From Mixophyes australis (Eukaryota > Chordata > Amphibia > Anura > Limnodynastidae), in contig JAVHZZ010000073.1 of the NCBI GenBank assembly GCA_036250195.1, positions 372,001 through 436,000 of the forward strand: a stretch of DNA of 64,000 bases. Reading direction: 5' to 3'. Of this stretch, positions 30,720 to 44,984 are shown one piece after another (position 1 is the first letter of the stretch; the number at the start of each line of letters is the position of its first letter). The translations under genes and the position numbers were made by a program. Below the pieces are notes generated by a model, which was given only the letters and a program-made list of their open reading frames with translations, made no database searches and was not told where the DNA came from.

Positions 30720-31480
30720 GGAGTGATCAACAGCAGAGGGATGTTCTTCAATTCATAAAATTCTTTGGTGTTGGCTGCTAGACTGGCGCTTCTGCCAGGG
30801 TGGCCAAACCACTACATTTTGATTTGCCAACTGGGCCGCTACTTCAAATATTATTGTGTTGTGGTCCAGTACCAATTTTTTCACCCTCTGTGTGCACCGG
30901 CGAGACAACTGCTCCCTGCAAATTAAACCATTTAAATCCACCCAGGTCTTGACACCAGATCCATTCACACATCTCATCACAAACTGCCACAGCTGGTTAG
31001 CAAATTCCTCATGGTTGATGAGAAGGCTTCTGCCAGATCCTCACATTTCTGCCAGTAGGTTCCTGGGGTAATAATGTAGCACTTAAAGAGAACTTTCTTT
31101 ACCACTTCAGAGTCTGCACAGTCATCTGGGGTCAATAAACAATAGGCCTCTAATGCACGCCCTTGCATTGTAAGGACCAAATAATTGACCCACTCCTTTT
31201 TGGACAAAGCATGGAGTTTAGAAATTATTCCAAACACCTGCAAGTGTAAATCACTGTCTCCAACACCGTCCTCAAATTCGGTAAAGTGACAGGACCCAAA
31301 TCATGGTGCAGCAGATGATGACTTTTTACTGTACAATGTTTCTTGCTTTGCACAGGATTTCGACTTGGACATTGCGGTGTAGTTAACCATCTTTTGCATT
31401 CCCTTGTGTGGAAGGAGCTCTTCACTTGAGTAACTCGGCTCTCCAAAAAAAAACCCCCTAGCATTATCAAATTGCTTGCC
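30720..31480 (-). pseudogene. Gypsy gag with SCAN-like capsid region
   Basis: Reverse-strand fragments read LGPVTLPNLRTV, LHALSKKEWVNYLVLTMQGR, LTPDDCADSEVVKKVL, ITPGTYWQK, NGSGVKTWVDLNGLICREQL and LVLDHNTIIFEVAAQLAN. Spacing and motifs follow the SCAN domain and the gag of Gmr1-like Ty3/Gypsy elements, from which vertebrate SCAN domains are known to descend. Frameshifts and stops break it into pieces at 31243, 30980 and elsewhere, so it is dead. Confidence 0.7.
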
Positions 31481-32363
31481 ACCAGTTATAAACTGTGACT
31501 GGATGGGCTTACTCTGCTACCCAGTGTTTGGAGAGGGAGATCTTAAACAGTTTAGTTGGGTTTCCTTCTTACTGTCTGTATCTGGCTGTTACTGACCACT
31601 TCTACTGGTGTCACCTGTCAGCAGATATTCACCGACTGTGAATGCCAACTGCACATGAATTGTAGGAGAATAGTGTTGCCACCAGCTGTCCCCAGGCTCT
31701 TTGAGCTCCAGTATGGTGCTCTGCAGACTGGGACTCCTGGATTCATGTGTGAATCTAGGAGGCGCCTCTGCAAGTCTCCTCCAGAAGCCACTGAACTACA
31801 GCTGCCAGCGGAGTTTACACACAGAGAGCTCCTGGCTCCTACTTTATCCAGGGGCTGCTCCTGCAGCCCCCACTGTACCATCAGGGATTGGAGACCCCTC
31901 CGACACTCCAGTCATCCTGTACTTACAAATGGGAACCGGAGTGGAGGAATTAAAGCTCTGGCTGAGCTCCGATCCTCACTGGACCAGCAGTGGGGGGAGA
32001 AGCAATTTCTTTTGTTTTATACACATTTGAAATAACATTTTATAAACACACATATCACTTTATACATTTCTACTCCTGGGCTAACCCTTTCAGCGCCAAT
32101 ATCTACATTTATATATTTATTAAAATACACTTTAAAATACATTGCACCTTCAGCACATAGCACTGGGGGGTTAACCCAATTGGCACCGCAGCATTGGAAG
32201 GGTTAATCTTTACACAGATGGGAAACCAGCCACAGGGTATGGTAAAATCTACTAACTACATCTTATTAAGATCAGAATTATGCAATCACTCTGCCAGTGT
32301 GTTCAAATTTAATATAATCCTACTCTGTTGTACAGTATCTGACAGTTCGCATTTTCCCAAGAG

Positions 32364-32365
<2 letters not shown>
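31481..32365. other. No gene recognised
   Basis: It probably includes leader or LTR of the SCAN-like gag element. A long frame at 31556-32035 has no ATG at its start. An imperfect foldback, AACCCTTTCAGCGCCAAT near 32082 and ATTGGCACCGCAGCATTG near 32179, may be another MITE. Confidence 0.4.

Positions 32366-32402
<37 letters not shown>
32366..32402. repeat. (AT)n microsatellite
   Basis: About 18 AT units. Confidence 0.9.
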
Positions 32403-32406
<4 letters not shown>

Positions 32407-33871
32407 TTCCAAGTTCAAATATAATATATATTTTCTATACTTTCCGATGCCTTGTGTTTTATATGATATTATACTTTCTTCACATTCCTTACATTGTACT
32501 ACCACATAATTAATTATACTTTTATTAAAATAACCAATTGTTTAGTAATTCCCATGATGTTCATTATTCATTTTGTATCTCAGAGACAACAAAATTTAAG
32601 CTGTAGGAATGAAACATGTTAAATGTTATCTAGATGTAAAATAAATTCCCTGATTAAGTAGATACAGTGTTTCTAGAGTCTTATTCTTTGTCTTAAACTG
32701 ATTTGGATATTCCAGTCCTCATGTTCTCTCCAATCTATTAACTGCTACAGCTGCTGTACACGTGTATGCTGGTGCCCTATCATGTATGTATATTCTTTAA
32801 AAGTCCCTTTCTGTTGAATATTGTGATGCCAAGACAATACACTGTCATGATAGTGATATGCTGCAGCAGAGGAGCACCTAAATCTGCATTACCACCTAAT
32901 TGTTGCATGTTATCATGTTACTCACCTGCTTCTCCTCTCTCTGGAGCCCCGGGGCCTGCTCCATGCACAAGTGTTTCCCGTGGTTCCGTGGTTCATCTCA
33001 CAGCTCTGACTAAATTGACATTTTGGCGCAGGGCCAAATTATGCAATCGACTCACCCCGCCCCCTTTTGATCTCCCCGAAGAAGAAGTATGAGTAAGCAG
33101 GATGATCAATCAGGAGTTGAGTCATGGAGATTGTGGCTTCTGATTGGACCTCCTGCTCACAAGCCACTGCCACAGCCATATGTACACGGAGGAGCCAGAA
33201 ACGAAGGTATCCCGGGAAAAGCGGCTGCATAGAGCAGACCCTGGAGCTGGAAAGGGGCAAAAGGGTAATATGTAACAATTATTTGATAATGCAACTTTAA
33301 TCTCAATTATGTCAAGGCTTTTTAGGTGGTTTCACTATACCCAATGTATTGTTTTTAGTGACAAAGCCCTGTATAAAATAAAATCCTTTCAGAAGCATAA
33401 TTAAAGGGGTTTCCAACCATCACATGTATTTAATGGCTTGTATAGGCTTTACTCATAGTTTTAGTAAATACACAACTTTTACGTCCTGGTTTCCCTCTGT
33501 ACGTTTAACGCGTGTGGTGATACCACGGGGCAGAGCTGTGTGTTTGTGTTGCTCTGCTTTCTGTATAATTGTACCCAGTGAGCAGCTTTATGTTGTATCC
33601 TGGGGCAAGAAAATAATCCACTCTCCCTGATGTTATAAATACATGGCTAAAATCACGGAACGAGGCTACTAAGAAAATAAATGCTTGTAGTATCATTTTC
33701 AGGATGGTGTGTACAAGATAAAATAAAGCAATCTGAAGGTGGAACAAACAAGCAAAACATCGCACAGCTGGTATTTCAGTACATAGACATCAAACTAGGT
33801 GGAGCTTGATCTGCTCTAGTGGGGAATGCAAAATATCTTTACCATCGTTGTATAAAGGAAATGTATATATT
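32403..33871. other. No gene recognised
   Basis: A GC-richer island at 32930-33260 contains CCGCGCC-like, CCAAT-like (GATTGG near 33147) and AAGAAGAAG motifs but no exon I can support. The rest is AT-rich. Confidence 0.4.
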
Positions 33872-34417
33872 GGGGGTCATTTAGAGTTAGACGTACGTCA
33901 TTGTTTGCATAAGATGTGTATTTTCATACTGCAATGATTCCAAAATCCAGAAAGTATATGTCCATATATAGAGTTATTTATATCGCTGACATCCATCCGC
34001 CTTTGTCTGGAAAAGCAGAATAAGGATGTGCAGGGACTAGCATGCATGGGCTGAGCACAGTATGGGTGGGTTCATGTAATTGTAACATAACATCTGCAAA
34101 TACGCCTTTTAGGGCTCGAACCTCATGCAGGTATTAGATTTTTGGTGCAGGTATATGATGATGACTATCAGCCCTATTTAGCTGTTTCTAATTTGCTGAT
34201 TGAGTATTGCGTAATTGACATTTCCATTTTTAATTACATTTTATATCTGCACCCCACTGCATCGGGGGGGGGGTCAGACCTACGCTGGTCACAAAGAAAC
34301 TGTTTTTGAGCTGCAGGCGTCTTGAGACTCAACATCAATGAGTAATTCCACTTTTTTGTGTACATTATTTCCAACGTACGTTTGGTGCGCAAATGCGTCC
34401 AACTCTGAATAAGCCCC
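33872..34417. mobile_element. Non-autonomous DNA transposon with inverted ends
   Basis: The left end is GGGGGTCATTTAGAGTTAGA followed by CGTACGT. The right end, read on the reverse strand, is GGGGCTTATTCAGAGTTGGA followed by CGCATTTGCG, with ACGTACGT further in. Length is about 545 bp. ATT on both sides is a possible 3-bp target duplication. No transposase was seen. Confidence 0.65.
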
Positions 34418-34974
34418 ATTATGTCTTTATTGTACTAGTTATGATTTTGTTGTATATGTTGTTATGTGTACACTGTGCATGTGGTTATTTTACCATTTCC
34501 ATGCAATACATTTTCTAATGAAAGAATTGTGTCTGTGTTTTTCTTCTTACTGTAGCAATAACTAGATATTTATGTGGATAAGAAATTCCCTTGCTATGGG
34601 CATATTTCAAAAGAGCTTTATTCACTACACAGAGAGAGAGGGATGCAACACTTTTTATTGTAGCTATTTGTTTGACTGTACAAGTCAGCTTCTCTTAGTC
34701 AAAATAGATGTACACTGGGACCAGTACCTGTGCAATACCTGTCATCAATACCAATTGCAAAATCAGGACAATTTAATCCAATTGCCAATCCACTCAAACC
34801 ATGCACAGTTTGCCAAGAGTTCCCCCCGATCAGCCCAAACACCTTTCCTAGTAGGTTCAGCCTATTTGACCAACACAAATTGTGACTGTTCAAGGAAAGG
34901 TAGGTGAGGTCTAAGGTTAAGGCAGCTCAGGGGTTATGGCTGCCCTCCCACCTCCTCCAGGTTAATCTTGGTCC
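34418..34974. other. No gene recognised
   Basis: Non-coding sequence to the left edge of copy B. An open frame at 34572-34907 has no recognised domain. Confidence 0.4.
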
Positions 34975-35330
34975 TGCTCAGAATGTGGGAAATGTTTTCC
35001 TAAAATATTACTTCTTAAGTATCAGAGAAGTCATAACGTAAAGAAACCATATTACAGAATGTTGGAAATATTTAGCACATAATTCACTTCTTGTTGCGCA
35101 CCATACAGGAGAAAGACCATGTCATACAGGAGAGATATTCTTGCTCTGAATGTGGTAAATGTTTTACACATATTCCAAATTGTTAAATATCAGAGAAATC
35201 ACTTAGGGAACAGCCAAATTCATGTGCTGATGTAGGAAAGGGTTTCAAAGTAATTCAGAAAGGTATTGTATGTCAGAGAAGTAATGAAGGGGAGAAACGT
35301 TATTTTATGCAATGAATATGGGCATGTTTT
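34975..35330 (+). pseudogene. Degenerate C2H2 zinc-finger exon, copy B
   Basis: It starts with a finger relic CSECGKCFP, then LLLKYQRSH, in which the first zinc-ligand His is Tyr and one residue is missing. A stop follows near 35078. A second finger start, CSECGKCFT, lies about 35141-35170, then more decayed linker sequence. It is the counterpart of 1-330 and extends further left. Confidence 0.8.
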
Positions 35331-36515
35331 ACAAGTTCTTGCTGTCTGGATGTCCCATGTTGCTATAAATGAGGTTGGGATTTCCTGCAATGGGTTGGCA
35401 GTGGTCTTCTCCTGGGCCTGCTGTGGTGTTGGTAGGAGCAAGAAAGGGAACATGCTGGCAGTTTATTGATGGCCAATGTATGTGGCCCCATGCAGACTCA
35501 GACATGAATGTTCAGCTGTGGTGGAGGGCAGCCGCTTGCTAAGTGTTTTCAAGATCGGAAGACAGTTCAGGCATGGGAAACCTGCTTGAAAAAGACATAA
35601 ATTAAATATAGATACAAAGCATCCCTGACTTAGGAGACATCCAGACAGGGAGGCAGCATTATTATTGGAGAATGGGTTTAAGAATGTTTTTAGAGTTCCT
35701 TATAGGGAGTCCAAAGAGTTGAAACTGTACGGATATTTGATGTCAGCCATGCATTATGCACTGTAAATGGTCCCTGAAACAAAGCCCAGAATATTCAGCC
35801 TGATTCATCATTTGTCAATTCCAAAGAAAGATTCGGTGACTAATGGGATCAGTAAGGAGACATGTTCTGCATCATACACCTCACTTGATGCGGCCATTCT
35901 GTAAGAGGCATCTACCTGAAGCTTTCACCTCCTTAAAAGAGTGGGTGCTAAGGGGGGAAATGGGAATCAAGTCAGTTATCCACTATCTGGACATTTTTCT
36001 TTTCATGTGACGAGACCAGCGTCTTATGAAAACCTATAATGAATGGGGATAGTATTGGGACAGTCATGCTCCTCAGATTTTGATGATCAGTGTCAGGACA
36101 CCAGGGCATTAGAGTCAAGGCCCACAGAGTAGCCCTGGTACCTTGGTGTTCTTTGGATCACGCAGACAAAGAGGAGTGGTAGCTATAATAGTACCTTTAT
36201 TACAGAAGGTGCAAACACAACTGTAACACAATAACTATATTAAATCGCCAACATCTAAAAACCTCCCCCACACATCCCCAGATAAAGATATGAGGAACCG
36301 TTACATATGTTTAAACAGTATTTCTTTGGCCGGGCTAAGTTGTAAAAAAGTCTCTGGTCCTGATGCTTTTGTCACAATAGCTCAGTACTCAGGTCTTCCA
36401 GATTCCTCCGATTTCTACACTTCTAGGCTTGCTGGTCCTGGCCTCTCGGCCTTATGCTCACTACCGAGATGTTAGCAGCCTGGACCCCTGTCACCCTACT
36501 CCTGTAGGCACACCA

Positions 36516-36693
36516 GGGGGTAAATGTATCAAGCTGAGAGTTTTCCGGCGGGTTTGAAAAACCAATCAGATTCTAGCTATCATTTATTTAGTGCATTCTA
36601 CAAAATGAAAGCTAGAATCTGATTGGTTGCAATAGGCAACATCTCCACTTTTCAAACCCGCCGGAAAACTCTCAGCTTGATACATTTACCCCC
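36516..36693. mobile_element. Foldback MITE, copy B
   Basis: Counterpart of 1492-1669 with the same asymmetric arms. Confidence 0.85.
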
Positions 36694-37141
36694 AGATGTG
36701 CAGACGCACAAGCAGCTCCCATTGGGGCAGAGTTATACTGTTGCACCATGTTCAGCCAGAGATGTGCCTAGATGTAAAATTGTAATCAGGACACACGTTG
36801 GAGCTGGTAGGAGACAGATCTTCAATACCAAGCTCAGGATATCCAATAAACAACCCTTGGTCTCCTTGCAGGCTCTTTTTAAACAGTTCAGAATACCCAC
36901 AGGTGAAATCCCGTCCTGTAAGGTTATCCCAAGTCCGTACAGAATGCCATTGGCTCCCAAATCAGGGGTTGGATATGGGAGTGGAGAGAAGTCATCCCCA
37001 CATGGGTTTCCCCCCAGCTGGTCTAGTGCATAGTAGTCTGACACAGTCCTAGAGAGAACAATAGAGTAGCAAACTAGTTACTGCAGGGCTTAATCCCAGA
37101 TGATGAATAGCAACTTCCTGTTTTAATCCCTTCTATACATT

Positions 37142-37357
37142 TATGTTGTGAAAGGGGCTCCAGCTGCTCCAGACTTCCTGTCCTCACTGAGGGAGGGGGT
37201 AACTGGCCAGGATATAGTACAGCAGACAATTTGTAGTCCAAATAAGGCACATGGAGCCCACCTGGATATATTTATGAACCTGCAGTTTTAGTCCATTGAC
37301 TCTTCATTCAGAACCATATTATGAAATCCATATACTTCAACCAAATGAATCCACAGA
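37142..37357. other. Start of the segment private to copy B; no gene
   Basis: Homology with copy A stops at ACATT (37137-37141) and resumes at ACATT (49890-49894). Nothing recognisable lies in the first 200 bases. Confidence 0.5.
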
Positions 37358-37806
37358 GTCTTTATTATTATTATTATCGTTTATTTGTAAGGCGCCACAT
37401 GGTTTCCGCAGCGCCGTACACAGTGCAAACAGTAGACCATACAGGGCAAAACAGTACAGAACATTAAACATAAAATACCAATACTTCGTAAACTCCGGGC
37501 AGGCAAATACAGTAGAGACGGAGTGGAAGAACAGGTATGGAGACAGGAGGAAAGAGGGCCCTGCTCATACGAGCTTACATCCTAAGGGAGGGTGAACAGA
37601 ATCAGGCACAGAAGGGAGCCAGTGAGGCAAAGGGGAGAACCGAAGAGATGAGAGGTTAAGTGGATGGTTGGTAGGCCTTAAGAAAAAGGTGAGTTTTAAG
37701 TGCCCGTTTGAAGGAGCACAGGTTGGGTGAGAGAAGGATGGAGCGAGGGAGGTCATTCCAGTGAAGGGGGGCAGCGCGGGAGAAGTCTTGGATTCTAGAG
37801 TGGGAA
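37358..37806 (-). mobile_element. L2/CR1-type LINE, 3' end
   Basis: Reverse strand. The C-terminal end of ORF2 is readable: QDFSRAAPLHWNDLPRSILL, then NLCSFKRALKTHLF, the usual last motif of L2/CR1 proteins. A 3' UTR follows with GGATGTAAGCTCGTATGAGC and GCGCCTTACAAATAAACG, and a (AAT)n tail at 37361-37376. The element is 5'-truncated. Frame is open over about 60 codons. Confidence 0.8.
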
Positions 37807-37829
37807 TTATATGTGCCAAATGGGGATAA

Positions 37830-38110
37830 CAATATATCCAAATACTAGTGACCAGATACATACCTTTGTATGGGGGGATTGTAACTGTAATCCTATCTCG
37901 GCACAATCAGCTTTTCTGTATCACTTTCAGTTTATATCTATTGTCAGACAGTGCATGGGGAAGCTGGGGGGGTCAGTGGCAGAATATGGGTTACACTCCT
38001 TCCTGATTGGGACAGCAATGGAGGCTGTCAGCTGGGGCTGAAGTGACAAGATGATTATGTATATCGGGAAATGGGAATCAAGTGGTTTCAGATCTTATGT
38101 AAAGCTCCAG
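37830..38110 (+). pseudogene. Decayed DIRS/Ngaro tyrosine recombinase fragment
   Basis: The frame reads GKLGGSVAEYGLHSFLIGTA, then a TGA at about 38039, then SDKMIMYIGKWESSGFRSYV. The order matches the recombinase end seen at 26428-26708. The catalytic Arg of HxxR is Leu here (HSFL) and the frame is broken. It belongs to a different, older element than those at 26-28 kb. Confidence 0.65.
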
Positions 38111-39297
38111 TTTCTACTATAAAGATTTAATAAAAGGAGGTAGGAGATGTATTTCCAATTTGGAAAATCCCTCTACCTCTACCCCAGTCCCTCTCCCTTC
38201 TCCCCCTCATCATAAAAAATTAAAAAATAAAACAGCAGTTTGTTCTATTTGTTATATATATCCAACCTTACATGGTCTATCTTTGGTACGGGAAAAGTCC
38301 TCACTTGTACACTCACCACGTAGGCCGTTAATTCCCAACTACCAATTGGAATGTGACATAGAATATAATCTATATTTCTATAGTCATTTGTATTTTTGCT
38401 TTGTTTTGTTTTATTTCATTTTTTGTTTCCTCTCCGATTTTTAGATTGTGTAACCTTGGTTCTTATTTAATGTCAACAACATGTACGGTTGTGCTGTATA
38501 TTGATATCTATCTGCTGTTACAAATAAAAAGTTAAAAGAAAAGGAGGTAGAAGGGGGATGAGATGTTGGGGTAGAAGGTGTGAGAGACAGAAAACACTAA
38601 GATAAGGTGGTGAAGGTACGAGGACATGGTGGAGTATACATAGAGTACCCCAGGAAGAAGAGGAGAGTGGACAAGGGAATAGTCAAGGAAAATAAGATGG
38701 TAAAGTGGTGGATACCTAGTAGTATAGCTGGGAGTATGGTAGGCTCAACTAAAGGAATGTGTAATTTAATCAATTAAGAAAGATCTAACTAAGTATTCAT
38801 AATGCACAAGACGAAAGACAGAAAAAGAGTTAAAAAATGATATGTATGTAAATTAAATGATCCTTTAATGAGAATTAATGACACAGTGCAGCAGGTGGGA
38901 AATAATATCACACAAAGAGAGCTATAGAGGCCGGATACCCTGTACCTGTTCTACTAACAACTACCACAACTACCACTGGTAGTTCTCCTGAACATGATCA
39001 ATAAATAAATGATGATGATGATCCAGCTGGAAGCAGGAAGACACAGAAGTGGAATGAAAGGCCAGTTAATGCCTTAATTTATGGTGAGTCATAATTATAG
39101 GTTATACTGATAATATTTCTCTAAATGATTAATTAGAGAATCCAATACACAATACATAATGTGATAAAATAAATAGCACTTAACTTAATACATTAATAAC
39201 AGCAACTCTGCAGACATGTTGCCCTGTTGGAATCGCTCATACAGAGCAGAGTGGCGCAATATTCACGCATGTGGGAATCAAGGAAGGAAAAATGACT

Positions 39298-39299
<2 letters not shown>
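38111..39299. other. No gene recognised
   Basis: It includes a C/T-rich stretch (38160-38210), A-rich runs near 38215 and 38525, and a short L2/CR1-like tail AATAAATAAATGATGATGAT near 39001. No coding feature was supported. Confidence 0.4.
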
Positions 39300-39334
<35 letters not shown>

Positions 39335-39348
39335 AATATTTAGATAAA

Positions 39349-39389
<41 letters not shown>

Positions 39390-39398
39390 GATAGATAA

Positions 39399-39440
<42 letters not shown>
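39300..39440. repeat. Compound AT microsatellite
   Basis: Three (AT)n tracts separated by AAATATTTAGATAAATGTG and AAATGGATAGATAAATGTG spacers. Confidence 0.9.
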
Positions 39441-39441
<1 letters not shown>

Positions 39442-39566
39442 AGTTAACCCGTGCATGATACTCATGCATTTTAGTCAAATCAAGCTACTTAAGGTCTTAA
39501 AAAGGTTCTTGTCATGCATTTGGACCTAGCCCAGGCCTCCTCAGGGGAAGAGCGTTAGTTCCTGAC
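39441..39566. repeat. Unclassified interspersed repeat, left part (split by L1)
   Basis: Sequence GTTAACCCGTGCATGATACT up to GTTCCTGAC adjoins the L1 target site. The right part resumes at 42485. Confidence 0.45.
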
Positions 39567-39581
39567 GCAAGCGGCCTTTTT
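39567..39581. repeat. L1 target-site duplication, left copy
   Basis: GCAAGCGGCCTTTTT occurs here and again at 42470-42484 and brackets the L1. The T run merges with the poly(A) tail complement, so the inner edge is ambiguous. Confidence 0.85.
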
Positions 39582-42469
39582 TTTTTTTTAAATTCTTTAT
39601 TTTGAATGGTCAAACAGGAAAAGGTATATACAATACGAAGTCAAAAGTTTACAAAGTATACATAGAAGGGCATTAACATTGTAATGTAGTCTAAAGAAAA
39701 AGTTTTTTTGACAACATGAGAGATACATTGACCATATTTTCCTTTTATACTTTTATATAAATGTAAGATACAATAATGGAAAAAGTAGAATGGAAGGGGG
39801 AGGGGTGAAGGAGAATTAGGAGGGAAGGGAAAGGGAAGACCACAAAGGTTGATGTATGAGTGTAATCGGAAAGGAGGTGAGATTATGAATGTTAGAGGGT
39901 CAGGGGATGGTGGGACGGGGACCGAATCCTGCCCGCCGCACATGGGTCACAACGGAGTCATTAAGGGTCAGAGGGGAACAAGCGTGCTGCGAACTGCCAA
40001 GGAGCCCACACTTGGTTGAAAGCGTAACCTCTATCATGTAAATAGTACGTAATTTCTTCCATGGCTGCTACGTGCCAGATTTGCTTTTTAAGGGCAGAGA
40101 GAGATGGAGAAGAGGTACGTTTCCAATTAAGGGCTATAAGGGATTTAGCGGCTGTGAGGATATGTGCAATTAGTTTTCTAGAAAATTTATCAATGTCTGG
40201 GGAAGGATAAAAAAGGAGGAAGATCCAGGGGTCCTTCGCCACGGGAGCCTCAAATAGAGTGTTGATAAAGCCATGGATCGCGTCCCAGAAGGGGGTGATA
40301 ACTGGGCAAGTCCACCAGATGTGTAGCATTGATCCCCTGTGGCCACAGCTCCACCAGCAGTCGGGTGACGAGGAGGGGAACATTGCGTGGAGACGGGTAG
40401 GGGTATAATACCAGCGATAATAGATTTTATAGGATGTCTCTTTTAGTTTAGTCAATATGGAGCTCTTAGCTATCCCCAGTCTCATGTCCTCCCAGGCCTC
40501 CTCATCTGGGGGGGGGGGGCCCAAATCCCTCTCCCAGTCAGCTTCATGTGAGAGTTGTGGATGGATAGTGGATTCAAAAAAAATATTATAAAGTTGTGAT
40601 ATCATACCCCTATCCATAGGGTGAAGTTTGCAAAGATTTTCGAATGGGGTAAGGGGACGTAGTAGAGATTTGGGTGGTAGGGAACGTAAAAAGTGGGTAA
40701 TTTGGAAGAACTCGAAAGGGTTAAGCACTCGAGCTGGGGGGGGAGGTTGGAGTTCTGCTAGCGGAAGCCACTGGCCTTGTTTAGAGAAATCTGATGGAAA
40801 TTTGAGCCCGGCTTGAGTCCAATGGCGGTGTCGTACCTTGGAGAGGCCAGGAGGAAATATAGGGTTAAACCAAATGGGAGTCAGGGGGGAAAGGGCAGAT
40901 GTGAGTTTCAATTTGAAGGAGTGAGAATCCCAAATCTTGATATCAAATTTAGTGGTAGGAAGTAATTTGGATGGAGGGGGACGGTGTATAGGGGATAGAC
41001 CCCATAATGAGGTGAAATCAGGGAGAGCTAAATGTGCCGCCTCTAGGTCAAGCCATGTGGTGGAACCCGAGGGGGCGTATGATGCAACAATTTGTGAGAA
41101 ATGGGAAGCCAGATAATATAACTTAATATCAGGTAGTCCCCTGCCTCCACTAGAGATGGGTTTTTTGAGAATGTTGAGCGAGACCCTTGGGGGCCTGTGA
41201 TTCCAAATAAAACGTGTCAGAGCTTTCTGGATATTGGATAGGAGGATGGCAGGGACCGCAACTGGTAGAGTTTGGAAGAGATATAACCATTTGGGTATGA
41301 TATTCATTTTAACTGCTATGATCCTACCCAGCCATGAGATGATGAGACGGTTCCAGGATGCCAAATCGGATTTTGTTTTGGAAAATAGAGGTGGGAAGTT
41401 TTTCTGATAGAGGAGGTCATAACGAGATGTAAGATAGATTCCCAAATATTTTATTTTCCTGGTCTGCCATTTGAATTTGAAAAAGGACCGTAACAGTTCG
41501 GCCTCCTGAGGGGGGACATGAAGCAGCATGGCCTCTGATTTTGTATAGTTTATTTTGTAATTCGATATCTCACTGTAGGTCTGGAGAATCTTAAAGAGGT
41601 TGGGGAGGGAGATGGCCGGCTGAGAAAGCGATAGCAGGACATCGTCCGCAAAAAGTGAAACCTTAGAGTTGATGTCCTCCACCTGCACGCCCGAAACGCT
41701 AGGATTAGATCAAATTTGGGAGGCCAATGGTTCAATTACTAGAGCGAAAATAAGGGGAGAGAGGGGGCAACCTTGTCTCGTACCGTTTTGAATGGATAAC
41801 GAATTTGAAGGTGTGCCGTTGATCAGGACTTTAGCCGAGGGCAAGGAATACAGTGCCAGGACGCCGGTGAGAAAATCACCAGTGAAGCCAAAGGCCTCGA
41901 GAGCTGCTCTCATAAAACCCCAGGAGATCCTATCAAATGCTTTTTCAGCATCCAGAGAGAGAAGAATAGTGGGGGATCTCCTGGTGTTTGCAATGTGGAT
42001 GACATCAATGGCTCTCCTGGTGTTATCTCTCGCCTGGCGCCCCGGAATGAAACCCACCTGGTCATAGTGGATCAATGATGGGAGAAATTCATTCAGGCGA
42101 TTTGCCAGAATTTTAGCGTATATCTTCAGGTCCAGGTTGAGGAGGGAAATGGGTCTGTAGCTGGCGCAGTGGAGTGGGTCCTTTCCATCTTTTGGGATGA
42201 CTACAATTCTGGCTTCCAGCATTTCGGGTGGGAAGGGGGTCCCTTGAAGGGCACCATTGTACAGAGAGTGCAGGTGGGGAGCAAGCAAGCCCAAAAATTT
42301 CTTGTAATAGAATGCTGTAAAGCCATCGGGGCCTGGGGATTTGCCACTTTTTTGTGACTTAATAGCGAGTTGGATTTCCTCTATTGAGATTTCTTCATTA
42401 AGCTGTTGAAGGGCTTGAGGGGATAGCTTAGGGAGTTTAGATGCAGCAAGGAAGTCTGAGATCAGTGTT
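39582..42469 (-). mobile_element. 5'-truncated L1-clade (L1/Tx1) LINE
   Basis: Reverse-strand insertion of about 2.9 kb. It has a short poly(A) (T run at 39577-39589), a 3' UTR (about 39590-39960) and ORF2 from within the RT fingers to the C-terminus. It is flanked by a 15-bp target duplication. Truncation at the 5' end, a poly(A) tail and the TSD are standard for target-primed reverse transcription. One in-frame stop is visible, so the insertion is fairly young but inactive. Confidence 0.92.
39961..42469 (-). pseudogene. ORF2: L1 ORF2: reverse transcriptase and C-terminal region, one nonsense codon
   Basis: RT motifs in order: GKSPGPDGF, RPISLLNLDLKIYAKIL, GFIPGRQARDNTRR, LSLDAEKAFDRISW, NGTRQGCPLSPLIF, and FADDVLLSL with the catalytic Asp pair (about 41642-41660). 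A TGA at 41710-41712, between the PLASQI and GVQVEDI stretches, splits one frame into two. The C-terminal part has the Cys/His motif CWWSCGHRGSMLHIWWTC typical of L1 and Tx1 proteins. The endonuclease and the first RT segment are missing by 5' truncation. Confidence 0.9.
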
Positions 42470-42484
42470 GCAAGCGGCCTTTTT

Positions 42485-42904
42485 AATGTGTGTTCATGAG
42501 GTAAAATTACCTCACGAAAATGAGTTTGACCCCTCAACTCGTAAATTTAGCCTTTACTACCCCTCCCACGGGGGGAAGGAGGGGTGATGGAAGTTAACTG
42601 ACTTGACTATTCTAATTTTTTTGTCAAATAATGTCAGTATACCAAATTTCAGGTCAATTGGATGAGCCCTTTCTGAGAACATAGTTTTTTCCACACACAC
42701 ACACTAACGCACGCCTCTACACATGTGTGTTCATGAGGTAAAATTACCTCACCAAAATGAGTTTGAGCCCTACCAAATTTCAGCCCTTTTTGATTTTTTT
42801 TTCCCACACACACTAAGAATTTAGTAGGTCAGTGTATAACTCTGCCCAGCAGGTGGCGCTGCAACTTGTTGTTTTTTTTACACGCACAGACGCCACTAAG
42901 CATT

Positions 42905-42914
<10 letters not shown>
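42485..42914. repeat. Unclassified interspersed repeat, right part
   Basis: GTGTGTTCATGAGGTAAAAT followed by TACCTCA occurs twice, at 42488 and 42725. Text such as AATTTCAGGTCAATTGGATG and TTTCTGAGAACATAG with (AC)n resembles tails of RTE- or Penelope-like elements. Not classified further. Confidence 0.45.

Positions 42915-42958
<44 letters not shown>
42908..42958. repeat. (AT)n microsatellite
   Basis: About 25 AT units. Confidence 0.95.

Positions 42959-44984
<2,026 letters not shown>

Noticed and set aside
31556..32035. 159-codon frame with a hydrophobic start that looks like a signal peptide
   Set aside because: It starts at TTG, no ATG precedes the hydrophobic part, no splice context or domain is visible, and it sits next to a dead retroelement.
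32930..33260. GC-richer island as a possible CpG-island promoter
   Set aside because: CG density looks modest by eye and no exon could be supported next to it.
37811..38041. 76-codon open frame starting at a Met
   Set aside because: The Met start is accidental; the meaningful part is a decayed recombinase that continues past the stop.
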